Shown here in pieces: positions 56,425-64,000 of a DNA stretch of 64,000 nucleotides. Source of the DNA: Constrictibacter sp. MBR-5 (GTDB lineage Bacteria; Pseudomonadota; Alphaproteobacteria; JAJUGE01); contig NZ_JBEPTK010000019.1 in the NCBI RefSeq assembly GCF_040549485.1, positions 17,833 to 81,832 of the forward strand. Direction: 5' to 3'. The notes beneath the pieces were generated by a model. That model ran no database searches. It was not told where the DNA came from and worked only from the letters and a program-made list of their open reading frames with translations. Made by a program: the position numbers and the translations under genes. Position 1 is the first letter of the stretch. Each line of letters opens with the position of its first letter.

Positions 56425-57639
56425 CTACCCCGCCTGTTTCGCCGACGCGGCGTTGACGCCCATCGACTGGAAGTAGCGGCGGATGTTGCGGGCGGCCTGG
56501 CGGATGCGGTGCTCGTTCTCGACCATCGCGATCCGGACATAGCCCTCGCCGTCCTCGCCGTAGCCGATGCCGGGTGCCACGGCGACCCCCGCGTGGGTCA
56601 GCAGCTGCTTGGAGAACTCCAGCGAGCCCATGTGGGCGAGGGCCGGGGGCAGCGGCGCCCAGGCGAACATCGAGGCGCGCGGCGGCGGGATGTCCCAGCC
56701 GGCCCGGCCGAAGCTCTCGACCAGCACGTCGCGCCGCGACCGGTAGAGCTGGCGGTTCTTCTCGACGATGTCCTGCGGGCCGTTCAGTGCGGCCACGGCC
56801 GCCGCCTGGACCGGCGTGAAGGCGCCGTAGTCGAGATAGCTCTTCACCCGCGTCAGCGCGCTGATCAGGCGCTTGTTGCCGACCGCGAAGCCGATGCGCC
56901 AGCCGGCCATCGAGTAGGTCTTCGACATCGAGGTGAACTCCACCGCGAGGTCCTTGGCGCCCGGCACCTGGAGCAGCGACGGCGTCGGCTGCCCGTCGTA
57001 GTAGAGCTCGGAATAGGTGAGGTCGGACAGCAGCCAGACCCCGTGCTCCTTCGCCCAGGCGACGAGGCGCTCGTGGAAGGCGAGGTCGACCACCTCGGCC
57101 GTCGGGTTGGACGGGTAGCAGACGACCAGCGCCGACGGCTTCGGCACCATGAACTTGACGGCGCGGTCGAGCGCCTCCCAATAGCGCTCGTCGGGTGTCG
57201 TCGGCACCGAGCGGACGCTGCCGCCGGCGATGATGAAGCCGAAGGAGTGGATTGGATAGCCCGGGTTCGGCGCCAGGATGACGTCGCCCGGCGCCGTGAT
57301 CGCCTGGGCGAGATTGGCGAGACCCTCCTTCGAGCCGAGGGTCACCACGACCTCGTGCTCGGGATCGAGTTCGACGTTGAAGCGCCGGGCGTAGTAGGCG
57401 GCCTGGGCCTTGCGCAGGCCGGGAATGCCCTTCGAGGCGGAATAGCCGTGCGCGTCGGGCTTCATCGCCACTTCGCACAGCTTCTCCAGCACGTGCTGCG
57501 GCGGCGGCAGGTCCGGGTTGCCCATGCCGAGGTCGATGATGTCCCGCCCGCTAGCTCGCGCCTCGGCCCGCATCGCATTCACTTCGGCGATGATGTACGG
57601 GGGCAGGCGCTTGATGCGGTAGAACTCTTCGGAATTCAT
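56425..57639 (-). CDS. Class I aminotransferase (AlaC/LL-DAP aminotransferase-like)
   Basis: 404-residue PLP aminotransferase. Seen: FYRIKRLPPYIIAEVNAMR and DIIDLGMGNPDLPPPQHV at the N-terminus, HGYSASKGIPGLRKA, CYPSNPTAEVV, the PLP lysine in TSMSKTYSMAGWRIGFAVG and the closing GYGEDGEGYVRIAMVENEHR. This is the clade often labelled LL-diaminopimelate aminotransferase; the closest functional match is AlaC, glutamate-pyruvate transaminase. It starts at ATG 57639 with GAGG at 7 nt; a TTG at 57645 is in frame but less likely. It sits inside the pha cluster without an obvious functional link. Confidence 0.9.
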   Translation of the reverse strand: MNSEEFYRIKRLPPYIIAEVNAMRAEARASGRDIIDLGMGNPDLPPPQHVLEKLCEVAMKPDAHGYSASKGIPGLRKAQAAYYARRFNVELDPEHEVVVTLGSKEGLANLAQAITAPGDVILAPNPGYPIHSFGFIIAGGSVRSVPTTPDERYWEALDRAVKFMVPKPSALVVCYPSNPTAEVVDLAFHERLVAWAKEHGVWLLSDLTYSELYYDGQPTPSLLQVPGAKDLAVEFTSMSKTYSMAGWRIGFAVGNKRLISALTRVKSYLDYGAFTPVQAAAVAALNGPQDIVEKNRQLYRSRRDVLVESFGRAGWDIPPPRASMFAWAPLPPALAHMGSLEFSKQLLTHAGVAVAPGIGYGEDGEGYVRIAMVENEHRIRQAARNIRRYFQSMGVNAASAKQAG

Positions 57640-57973
57640 TTTCAACCTCGCGAAAGATGGCCCCTGCGTAGCGCAAGCGCGCGCGTTCCGCTACGTCCTT
57701 CGGGACGCGCCCTGTGAGCCGGGGAAGGCCCGGCCGCGCACGAGGATCATCGGCGTCGGCCGCGACGGCACTGCGGCGTCGTTGCGGCAGCATTGAGATG
57801 GCGCGGTCTTCTGCCGGCGGGGGACCGAACCCGCCGCGCCGCTTCATTCGTTCATGACGATACCAGACTCTGAGCCCCGGCGGGATTGTCGGATCGGCGC
57901 GCCCGGATCGAAGCACAGTGACAGTCGGTCCGGTTCGACCGAGACTGGCAATAATAAAATACGGGAGGAGACG
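57640..57973. other. 334-bp divergent intergenic region before phaB
   Basis: No gene seen; open frames here are arginine-rich shadows. The 60 bp before phaB are AT-rich (GGCAATAATAAAATACGG at 57947-57964) and a short inverted repeat lies at 57925-57942. Promoters for both the aminotransferase gene and phaB are expected. Confidence 0.5.
57925..57942. promoter_or_regulatory. Inverted repeat upstream of phaB
   Basis: TCGGTC-CGGTTC-GACCGA, perfect 6-bp arms with a 6-bp spacer, 32 bp before phaB. A possible operator; no known regulator site is recognised. Confidence 0.3.
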
Positions 57974-58696
57974 ATGACACGCGTCGCAGTGATCACCGGA
58001 GGCACCCGCGGCATCGGTGCCGAAGTCTCGAAGGGCCTGCACAAGGCCGGCTACAAAGTCGTCGCCAATTATCATCGCAACGTCGAGGGCGCCGAGCGCT
58101 TTCGCGACGAAACCGGCATTCCCGTGGAATCGTGGAACGTCGCCGACTACGACGCCTGCGACGAGAGCGTCCTGCGCATCGCCGACAAATACGGCCCCGT
58201 CGACATCCTCATCAACAATGCCGGCATCACCCGCGACGTCGTCCTGCACCGCATGCCCAAGGAGGCATGGCACGACGTCATCGAGACGAACCTCACCTCC
58301 TGCTACAACATGTGCCGCACGGTCATCCCCGGCATGCGCGAGCGCGGCTTCGGCCGGATCGTGAACATCGGCTCGATCAACGGCCAGGCCGGGCAGGTCG
58401 GGCAGTGCAACTATGCCGCCGCCAAGGCCGGCATGTTGGGCTTCACCAAGGCGCTCGCCCTGGAGAGCGCGCCGAAGGGCATCACCGTCAACGCCATCTG
58501 CCCCGGCTATGTCGACACCGAGATGGTGCAGGCGGTGCCGGAGAAGGTGCGCGAGGTCATTCGCAGCCGGATCCCGGTCGGCCGCTTCGGCGACCCGCGC
58601 GAGATCGCGCACGCCGTGCTCTTCCTGATCGCCGACGACGCCATGTTCTGTACCGGCGCCACGCTGGCGATCAACGGCGGGCAATATATGTCGTGA
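57974..58696 (+). CDS. phaB: Acetoacetyl-CoA reductase
   Basis: NADPH-dependent SDR of 240 residues that reduces acetoacetyl-CoA to (R)-3-hydroxybutyryl-CoA for PHB. Seen: VAVITGGTRGIGAEVSKGL, LINNAGITRDVVLHRM, RIVNIGSINGQAGQVGQ with the catalytic Ser, CNYAAAKAGMLGFTKALALE with Tyr/Lys, and ATLAINGGQYMS, the typical PhbB ending. ATG 57974 follows GGGAGGAG. It lies apart from phaA, on the other side of the aminotransferase gene. Two bases after its stop is the proposed GTG of the NUDIX gene. Confidence 0.96.
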   Translation: MTRVAVITGGTRGIGAEVSKGLHKAGYKVVANYHRNVEGAERFRDETGIPVESWNVADYDACDESVLRIADKYGPVDILINNAGITRDVVLHRMPKEAWHDVIETNLTSCYNMCRTVIPGMRERGFGRIVNIGSINGQAGQVGQCNYAAAKAGMLGFTKALALESAPKGITVNAICPGYVDTEMVQAVPEKVREVIRSRIPVGRFGDPREIAHAVLFLIADDAMFCTGATLAINGGQYMS

Positions 58697-58697
58697 G

Positions 58698-59261
58698 GTG
58701 TCCGCCGCGCTCCGGCCTGCTATTGTCCGGCACGCCGCCTCGCTGCCGAACTCCGGGCCTCATGCGTTGACAGATCCCGTCCCGACCCAGGCCGCATCGG
58801 TCGCCGCCGATGCCGCGCCCGACGTCCGCACCTATCCGGCCCGTCCGATCGTCGGGGTCGGCGTCGTCGTCTGGCGCGGCGACCGCGTCCTGCTGATCCA
58901 GCGGGGCAAGGCCCCGCGCCGCGGCGAATGGAGCATTCCCGGCGGCGCCCAGGAGGTGGGCGAGACGGTCGAGGCGGCCGGACGGCGCGAGGTGCGCGAA
59001 GAGACCGGGCTGGAAATCGAGATCACCGGCTTCCTTGCCGTGGTCGACGCGATCCGCCCGGACGACGAAGGCCGCATCCGTTCGCACTACACCCTGATCG
59101 ACTTCGCGGCCGAGTGGGTGTCCGGCGACCCGGTCGCCGGCGACGACGCCGCCGACTGCCGCTGGGTCCATCCCGACGAACTTCCCGACTACGGCCTGTG
59201 GGAGGAGACGCTGCGCATGATCCGCCTGTCGTCCGAGCGCCGTGCGGGGACCTCGCGCTGA
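58698..59261 (+). CDS. NUDIX hydrolase
   Basis: Nucleotide-diphosphate hydrolase of up to 187 residues. Seen: the full Nudix box GAQEVGETVEAAGRREVREE-TGL at about residues 83-105 and the preceding VVVWRGDRVLLIQRGKAPRRGEW. The first ~45 residues before RPIVGVGVVV are Ala-rich and poorly conserved in look, so the true start may be TTG 58767 (164 residues). Likely an ADP-ribose or sugar-nucleotide pyrophosphatase; substrate unknown. Translated directly after phaB, and its TGA overlaps the proposed CTG start of the transporter gene. Confidence 0.85.
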   Translation: MSAALRPAIVRHAASLPNSGPHALTDPVPTQAASVAADAAPDVRTYPARPIVGVGVVVWRGDRVLLIQRGKAPRRGEWSIPGGAQEVGETVEAAGRREVREETGLEIEITGFLAVVDAIRPDDEGRIRSHYTLIDFAAEWVSGDPVAGDDAADCRWVHPDELPDYGLWEETLRMIRLSSERRAGTSR

Positions 59262-60154
59262 CGCCTGATGAGGATCTGCGCCGGCGGCTGCGCGCGACCC
59301 TGCTGGGTTTCGTCGCGGTGGCGCTCTGGGCGACCCTGGCACTGTTCACCGCGGCGTCGGGCGGCGTGCCGCCGTTCCAGCTGGTCGCCATGGCGTTCGG
59401 CCTCTCGGCCTGCCTCTGCCTAGCGAAATGGCTGGTCCGCGGCGAGGACGTGCGCGCCCACCTGCGCCAGCCGGCAGGCGCCTGGGCGCTCAGCGTGGCC
59501 GGCCTGTTCGGCTTCCACTTCTTCTACTTCCTGTCGCTCCGCTCCGCGCCGCCGGTCGAGGCGAACCTGATCAACTACACCTGGCCGCTGCTGATCGTGC
59601 TGTTCTCCGGCCTGCTGCCGGGCGAGCGCCTGCGCTGGTGGCACCTGGCCGGTGTCGGCATGGGCCTGACCGGGGCGGTCCTGCTCATCGCCGGCCGCGG
59701 CGCGGTCGCCTTCGAGGGCGACCATGCGCTGGGCTACGCGGCGGCGGTGTGCTCCGCCCTGGTCTGGTCGACCTACTCCGTCGCCAACCGGCGCTATGCG
59801 GCCGTGCCGACGGATGCGGTCGGCGGGTTCTGCGGCCTCACGGCCCTGCTGGCGCTCGGCGCGCATCTGGTGTTCGAGACGACCGTCTGGCCGGACGGTG
59901 CGGGGGAGTGGCTGGCGGTCGCGGCGCTCGGCCTGGGGCCGGTCGGCTCGGCCTTCTTCTTCTGGGACTACGGCACGAAGCACGGCGACATCCGCGCCCT
60001 CGGTGCGGCCGCCTATGCGGCGCCGCTGCTCTCCACCCTGCTGCTGATCGCCGTCGGGCTGGGCGCGGCGACGCCCGCCGTACTCGCCGCCTGCATCCTC
60101 GTCACGGGCGGCGCACTGCTCGCCTCGCGCGACCTGTTCCGGCGCAGGACCTGA
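59258..60154 (+). CDS. EamA/DMT-family transporter, probable CTG start
   Basis: 298-residue membrane protein with ten helices, first at about residue 14 (LLGFVAVALWATLALFTA). Two EamA repeats: residues 10-140, with FGFHFFYFLSLRSAPPVEAN and LINYTWPLLIVLFS, and about 155-290. The family exports amino acids or metabolites. No ATG, GTG or TTG lies in frame near the first helix; the nearest upstream GTG (59114) adds about 48 arginine-rich residues inside the NUDIX gene. CTG 59258 overlaps the NUDIX stop (CTGA), gives the expected length and has GGGGA 7 nt upstream. It ends 6 bp from the convergent hydroxylase gene. Confidence 0.8.
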   Translation: MTPDEDLRRRLRATLLGFVAVALWATLALFTAASGGVPPFQLVAMAFGLSACLCLAKWLVRGEDVRAHLRQPAGAWALSVAGLFGFHFFYFLSLRSAPPVEANLINYTWPLLIVLFSGLLPGERLRWWHLAGVGMGLTGAVLLIAGRGAVAFEGDHALGYAAAVCSALVWSTYSVANRRYAAVPTDAVGGFCGLTALLALGAHLVFETTVWPDGAGEWLAVAALGLGPVGSAFFFWDYGTKHGDIRALGAAAYAAPLLSTLLLIAVGLGAATPAVLAACILVTGGALLASRDLFRRRT

Positions 60155-60160
60155 ACGCGC

Positions 60161-60994
60161 TCAGTCCCGCCTGGCGCCCTTGTTCTCGGCCTCGATGTGC
60201 AGGGCATCAGCGCGCATCACCGCGGCCTCGAACCGATCCTCCCAGGTGTCCACCTGCTTGCGCGCGTCCTTATAGTAGGACGTCCAGCGGATGCCCTTGA
60301 GGAACGCCTTGTTCAGGATGCGGCCGCCGAAGCGCATCGGGCGGACGATGTCGAACAGCAGGACGACCCGTTCCTCGTCGGTGTTGTTCCACACCTCGTG
60401 ATCGTAGGTGTCGTCGAAGATCAGCAATTCGCCCTCGGCCCACATGTTGCTGGTCTGGTCGACCCGCATCGTGCAGTTGGCGCGGTCCTTCGGCACCTTC
60501 AGGCCGAGATGGCCGCGCACCAGACCCTTGGTGATGCCGCGATGCGCGGGGATGTGGTAGCCCGGCGAGAGGATCGAGAAGAACGCCGTCTCCAGCCCCG
60601 GGATGGCGTCCAGCAGCTTCGCCGTCTCGGGGCACTGGGCGCAGTTCTTCGGCGCACGATAGCGGAAGCCGTAGAGGATGAAGGTCTTCCAGCGGTCGCC
60701 CTGGGCGATCCGCTTCTGGTCGCGCGACACCATCTGGAAGGGCGGCAGCGCGTCGCGCGCCTCCAGCACCTTGTCGAGTTCGGCGCGGATGACCTGCCAG
60801 TTCTCCTCGAGCGGCCGCAGCTCCGGGAACAGGCTCTTGTCGAGGACCGGCGCGTCGCCGACCAGGGACTGCCTGCCCAGATAGCCGAAGAGCGAGCGTA
60901 TCGCCCGCTTCCCGAAGCGCTTCACATAGCGCCGCCGGCGCTTGCGCAGCCAGTTCAGCGGGCTGTTGGTCGCGGCATCCTGATTCGTGGCCAT
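60161..60994 (-). CDS. Aspartyl/asparaginyl beta-hydroxylase family protein (LpxO-like)
   Basis: 277-residue Fe(II)/2-oxoglutarate oxygenase. Seen: a very basic N-terminal stretch (WLRKRRRRYVKRFGKRAIR, residues 14-32); LSPGYHIPAHRGITKGLVRG with the first metal His region; HLGLKVPKDRANCTMRV; and IFDDTYDHEVWNNTDEERVV with the second metal His. Members include LpxO, which 2-hydroxylates lipid A acyl chains, and aspartyl hydroxylases of proteins. The basic N-terminus may bind membranes. ATG 60994 is preferred to an upstream in-frame ATG at 61045. Divergent from the DegT gene, so an LPS-modification pair is plausible. Confidence 0.85.
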   Translation of the reverse strand: MATNQDAATNSPLNWLRKRRRRYVKRFGKRAIRSLFGYLGRQSLVGDAPVLDKSLFPELRPLEENWQVIRAELDKVLEARDALPPFQMVSRDQKRIAQGDRWKTFILYGFRYRAPKNCAQCPETAKLLDAIPGLETAFFSILSPGYHIPAHRGITKGLVRGHLGLKVPKDRANCTMRVDQTSNMWAEGELLIFDDTYDHEVWNNTDEERVVLLFDIVRPMRFGGRILNKAFLKGIRWTSYYKDARKQVDTWEDRFEAAVMRADALHIEAENKGARRD

Positions 60995-61080
60995 ATGTGT
61001 AACCGAAAGGTTCGCGGCGACCGAAACCCGACGCCGGACTGCCATAACGCTGTGGCGGCGAAGACAATTCCTTCCTAATA

Positions 61081-62346
61081 ATGATCCGTGCCCGTTACGT
61101 CGAGATATCGAACATCATGTGGCCGCGCGTACAGCTGAAGGTCGGCTGGGGAGACTTGGCTTTCGGTCTCTGGAGCAGCCTGCGCAAACCGGACCGCGAC
61201 ACCGTGGCGCAGCGCGTCGAGGCGCGCTGGTCGCCCGAGGGCGAGGCGCTGACCTGCTTCTCGGTGCGCAGCGGATTCGATCTGGCGCTCCAGGCACTGG
61301 CCTTCCCGCCGGGCAGCGAGATCCTGTTCTCGGCCCTCAACATCAAGGGCATGATCCGCATCGTCGAGAAGCAGGCCCTCGTGCCGGTGCCGGTCGACCT
61401 CGACATCGAGAAGATGGCGCCGCGGCTCGACCTGATCGAGCGGGCGATCGGGCCGAACACGAAGGCGATCGTGATCGCCCACCTGTTCGGGACGCGGCTC
61501 GAACTCGACGCGGTCATCGACCTCGCCCATCGCAAGGGGCTGGTCGTCTTCGAGGACTGCGCCCAGGCGTTCGACGGCAAGGCCTACAAGGGCCATCCCG
61601 AATCGGACATCGCGATGTTCAGCTTCGGCCCGCTGAAGACGGCGACCGCCCTCGGCGGTGCGATCCTGCGCGTGCGCGACGCCGCACTCCGGTCGAGGAT
61701 GCGCGCCATCCAGGATACCTATCCGGTCCAGCCCTCGGGCGCCTATGCCAAGCGCGTCCTGAAGTTCATGGGGCTGAAGATCGTCCTGCTGCCTCCGGTG
61801 TTCGGGCTGCTGTTCCGTCTCTGCCACATGATGGGCAAGGATTATGAGGACCCGGTGAGCGATGCCGTGCGCAACGTCGCCAGCCTCGGCTCCAGCCGCA
61901 AGATCCGCAAGCGCATGCCGGCGGCGATGCTGGCGGTGCTCGAGCGGCGGCTGATTCGATGGCGCGAGGGCAGCCTCGACGGCTTCGCCCGGATGGGCGA
62001 TTCGCTGCGGCGCAAGCTCGGCGATTCCGTCGTCCTGCCGGCCTCCGCCAACCGGATCCACAATTACTGGGTCTTCCCGATCCTGACGGACGATCCCATG
62101 CGCCTGATCCGGGCGCTGCGCAGCGCCGGATTCGACGGTGCGAACCTGCCGCGGTCGAAGACCGTGTCGGCGCCGCCCGAGCGACCGGAACTCGAGCCCG
62201 ACACGGCCAAGGATGCGCTCGACCATCTCGTCGTGCTGCCCTGCTATCCCGGCATGTCCGAGGCCGAACTCGAGCGGCAGGCCAGGATCGTTCGCGAGGT
62301 GGCGCGTCCGCACCGGCCGCCGCAGCCGGCGCTCGCCGCCGAGTAG
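61081..62346 (+). CDS. DegT/DnrJ/EryC1/StrS-family aminotransferase
   Basis: 421-residue PLP protein of the sugar-aminotransferase family. Seen: SGFDLALQALAFPPGSEILF, PVDLDIEKMAPRLDLIE, VFEDCAQAFDGKAYKGH with the PLP-contact Asp (D159), and FSFGPLKTATALGGAIL with the Schiff-base lysine K186. The middle region (about 210-300) is longer and more hydrophobic than usual (LKIVLLPPVFGLLFRLCHMM), suggesting membrane association. It would aminate a nucleotide-linked keto sugar or a lipid-linked substrate. ATG 61117 (residue 13) is a possible later start. Divergent from the LpxO-like gene, 86 bp apart. Confidence 0.85.
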   Translation: MIRARYVEISNIMWPRVQLKVGWGDLAFGLWSSLRKPDRDTVAQRVEARWSPEGEALTCFSVRSGFDLALQALAFPPGSEILFSALNIKGMIRIVEKQALVPVPVDLDIEKMAPRLDLIERAIGPNTKAIVIAHLFGTRLELDAVIDLAHRKGLVVFEDCAQAFDGKAYKGHPESDIAMFSFGPLKTATALGGAILRVRDAALRSRMRAIQDTYPVQPSGAYAKRVLKFMGLKIVLLPPVFGLLFRLCHMMGKDYEDPVSDAVRNVASLGSSRKIRKRMPAAMLAVLERRLIRWREGSLDGFARMGDSLRRKLGDSVVLPASANRIHNYWVFPILTDDPMRLIRALRSAGFDGANLPRSKTVSAPPERPELEPDTAKDALDHLVVLPCYPGMSEAELERQARIVREVARPHRPPQPALAAE

Positions 62347-62434
62347 GCAGCCGACGCTTCGACCGACGGGCGACAGCCGTCCGGTCATTTACCATGCCTG
62401 CGGTGTCGGAGCCGCCGCCGGGCGAAGGACAGCA

Positions 62435-63742
62435 ATGCTGATCGACAGTCTCGTCATCCTGCTGCTGATGGTCCTCAACGGACTGCTGGCGATGTCGGAA
62501 CTCGCCCTGGTCTCGTCGCGCAAGGCGCGGCTGAAGGCACTCGCCGACGGGGGCAGCCGCGGCGCGCGGGCCGCGCTGAAGGTCATCGCGGATCCGGGCG
62601 AGTTCCTGGCGACCGTGCAGATCGGCATCACGCTCGTCGGCATATTCGCCGGCGCGTTCGGCGGTGCCGCGCTGGCCGAGCCCTTCGGCGCGTGGCTCGA
62701 CACCCTGCCCGGGGTGGCACCCAACGGCGAGGCGATCGGACTGGCCCTCGTCGTCGTCGCGATTACCTACCTGTCCCTGGTCGTCGGCGAACTCGTTCCG
62801 AAGCGGATCGCTCTGCGTCACCCGGAAGCGGTCGCCGCGGCCATGGCGCGCTCGATGCGGATCCTGTCGCGGATCGCGACGCCGGCCGTGTGGCTGCTGA
62901 AGGTCTCCACCGACAGGCTGCTGCTGATTCTCGGCCTGCGCGGCGCCCGGGACAGCACCGTCTCCGAGGACGAGATCCGATCGATGATCGCCGAGGGCAC
63001 GACGGCCGGCGTCTTCGCGCCTCAGGAAAAGGAGATGATCGACGGGGTGCTGCGGCTGGCGGACCGCTCGGTTCGGGCGGTGATGACGCCGCGGCGGGAC
63101 GTCTGCTGGCTGGACGCCGCCGCGCCGGCCGAGTCGCTGCTGGCACAAGTGCGCGACATGCCGTTCACGCGGTTCCCGGTGTGCGCCGGCGGCCTCGACG
63201 AGATCGTCGGTATCGCCGACACGAACGATCTGCTGACCCAGCGTCTCAACGACCTGCCGCTCGACCTGCGCGCCTGTGCGAAGCCGGCACTGGTCGTCCA
63301 CGACAATCTCAATGTGCTGCGGCTGCTCGACGTCTTCCGCCAGGACCGGAGCCACTTCGCCGTCGTGGTGGACGAGTTCGGTTCGGTCGAAGGTGTCGTG
63401 ACCCTGACCGACGTCATGGAAGCCATCGCCGGAGAATTTCCGGAAACGGGCGACGAAGCGGAACCTGGGATCGTCCGGCGCGCCGACGGATCCTGGCTGG
63501 TCGACGGCCGCACCCCGATCGACGAACTCCGGGACCGCCTCGATCTGCCGCCCCTCGACAGCGACGGCAGCTACCACACGGTGGCCGGGCTGGTCCTGTT
63601 CCGTCTCGGCCGCATCCCGGACATGGGCGACGGCATCGACCTGCCGGGCGTCCGCATCGAGGTCGTCGATATGGACGGCCGCCGCGTCGACCGGGTCCTG
63701 ATCACCCGGACGGCGGATTCGAGCGACGCGATCATCGGCTAG
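62435..63742 (+). CDS. CorC/HlyC (CNNM) family membrane protein
   Basis: 435-residue hemolysin-family protein, thought to act in Mg2+ or Co2+ efflux. Seen: a DUF21/CNNM membrane domain (1-190) with LNGLLAMSELALVSSRKARLKAL and VGIFAGAFGGAALAEPFG; two CBS domains (about 205-330) with VMTPRRDVCWLD; FAVVVDEFGSVEGVVTLTDVME; and a CorC_HlyC domain to the end. AAGGA precedes ATG 62435. The TAG stop (63740-63742) coincides with the TA at the boundary of the IS630 element, so the native C-terminus may have been changed by the insertion. Confidence 0.92.
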   Translation: MLIDSLVILLLMVLNGLLAMSELALVSSRKARLKALADGGSRGARAALKVIADPGEFLATVQIGITLVGIFAGAFGGAALAEPFGAWLDTLPGVAPNGEAIGLALVVVAITYLSLVVGELVPKRIALRHPEAVAAAMARSMRILSRIATPAVWLLKVSTDRLLLILGLRGARDSTVSEDEIRSMIAEGTTAGVFAPQEKEMIDGVLRLADRSVRAVMTPRRDVCWLDAAAPAESLLAQVRDMPFTRFPVCAGGLDEIVGIADTNDLLTQRLNDLPLDLRACAKPALVVHDNLNVLRLLDVFRQDRSHFAVVVDEFGSVEGVVTLTDVMEAIAGEFPETGDEAEPGIVRRADGSWLVDGRTPIDELRDRLDLPPLDSDGSYHTVAGLVLFRLGRIPDMGDGIDLPGVRIEVVDMDGRRVDRVLITRTADSSDAIIG

Positions 63743-64000
63743 AGCGGTTTCCGATCAATCTGCATCGTATCCTGCTTTGGCGAAGTAGTTCGCGCACTCG
63801 GCGGGTGAGTACAGGTCTACGATGCGGCCGATGGTGCTCCAGAGACCGTGGATCGTGCGCTCTGCTGCCCTGCGCAGGTGTGCTTTGAGCTTGGAGAAGG
63901 CCAGTTCGATCGGATTGAAGTCGGGGCTGTAGGGCGGAAGGAACAGCAGCTTCGCGCCGGCCGCTTCGATCACTGCCGCGACGACAGGGGTCTTGTGGCT
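63743..64000 (-). mobile_element. IS630-family insertion sequence, one end (cut by the window edge)
   Basis: The end begins at about 63743 with GAGCGGTTTCCGATCA just after a TA dinucleotide, as expected for IS630 family elements, which target TA. The rest carries the 3' part of the transposase gene. The other end, and hence the full inverted repeats, lie outside the window. Confidence 0.75.
63755..64000 (-). CDS. IS630-family transposase, C-terminal part (5' end outside the window)
   Basis: Last ~81 residues of a DDE transposase. Seen: an SHK segment at the edge (the NLGSHK-type motif near the second catalytic Asp in this family), then LLFLPPYSPDFNPIELAFSKLK, the signature containing the final catalytic Glu, and a C-terminal helical region. 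The frame is open to position 64000. Whether the element is intact cannot be judged here. Confidence 0.85.
   Translation of the reverse strand, partial: SHKTPVVAAVIEAAGAKLLFLPPYSPDFNPIELAFSKLKAHLRRAAERTIHGLWSTIGRIVDLYSPAECANYFAKAGYDAD

Overview
The window is a 64 kb, high-GC (roughly 68-70% by eye), gene-dense chromosomal segment from an alphaproteobacterium, most likely a Rhodospirillales-type lineage. Supporting features are an RNase E with an acidic insert, hslU-hslV divergent from hisB-DUF2628-hisH-hisA-hisF-hisE, ybgF-tilS-ftsH-folP-glmM, PhaR with polyhydroxybutyrate genes, a DUF1127 protein and a two-domain cold-shock protein. I saw no rRNA, tRNA, CRISPR array, prophage or restriction system. 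The only mobile DNA is an IS630-family end at the right edge.

Layout. 0-5 kb: metY and a CoA-binding protein, then rne, all on the minus strand. 5-10 kb: amiC, the bifunctional PBP1A gene and prfB, which carries the classical RF2 +1 frameshift. 10-15 kb: two class III nucleotide cyclases flanking a double-CSD cold-shock protein. 14.5-18.2 kb: a duplicated pair of SDR oxidoreductases, a cation efflux protein and a serine/threonine dehydratase. 18.4-30.2 kb: a surface-polysaccharide region (SLBB export protein, O-antigen ligase/polymerase, polyprenyl glycosylphosphotransferase, flippase) interrupted by a metallo-hydrolase, pgk, a universal stress protein and MgtC. 30.4-37.1 kb: a secreted protein of unknown function, hslVU and the his operon with an inserted GNAT gene. 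37.2-46.9 kb: a DadA-like oxidoreductase, ybgF, tilS, ftsH, folP, glmM, thiD and a PhzF-like gene. 46.9-52.8 kb: a Kef-type antiporter, a second dehydratase, DUF1127, an Ada-like alkyltransferase and a tandem alpha/beta-hydrolase fusion. 52.8-58.7 kb: a polyhydroxyalkanoate cluster (phaR, phaE-like, phaC-like, phaA, phaB) around an aminotransferase gene. 58.7-64 kb: NUDIX, an EamA transporter, an aspartyl-hydroxylase (LpxO-like) gene divergent from a DegT aminotransferase, a CorC/HlyC protein and the IS630 end.

How the genes work together. Envelope functions dominate: peptidoglycan (amiC, PBP1A, glmM), surface polysaccharide (SLBB, ligase, phosphotransferase, flippase), probable lipid A or LPS tailoring (LpxO-like, DegT) and YbgF. 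Protein quality control (hslVU, ftsH), histidine and cofactor synthesis (his, folP, thiD) and carbon storage (pha) make up most of the rest. The observations most worth checking are regulatory or concern decoding: a perfect TGTGA-N6-TCACA palindrome and a second 21-bp palindrome in the flippase/phosphotransferase intergenic region; a probable ATT start for thiD and CTG start for the EamA transporter; a leaderless-looking promoter feeding a phaE-like gene whose last ~230 bp overlap phaC in another frame; and a possible long rne leader. I found no clearly new multi-gene system.
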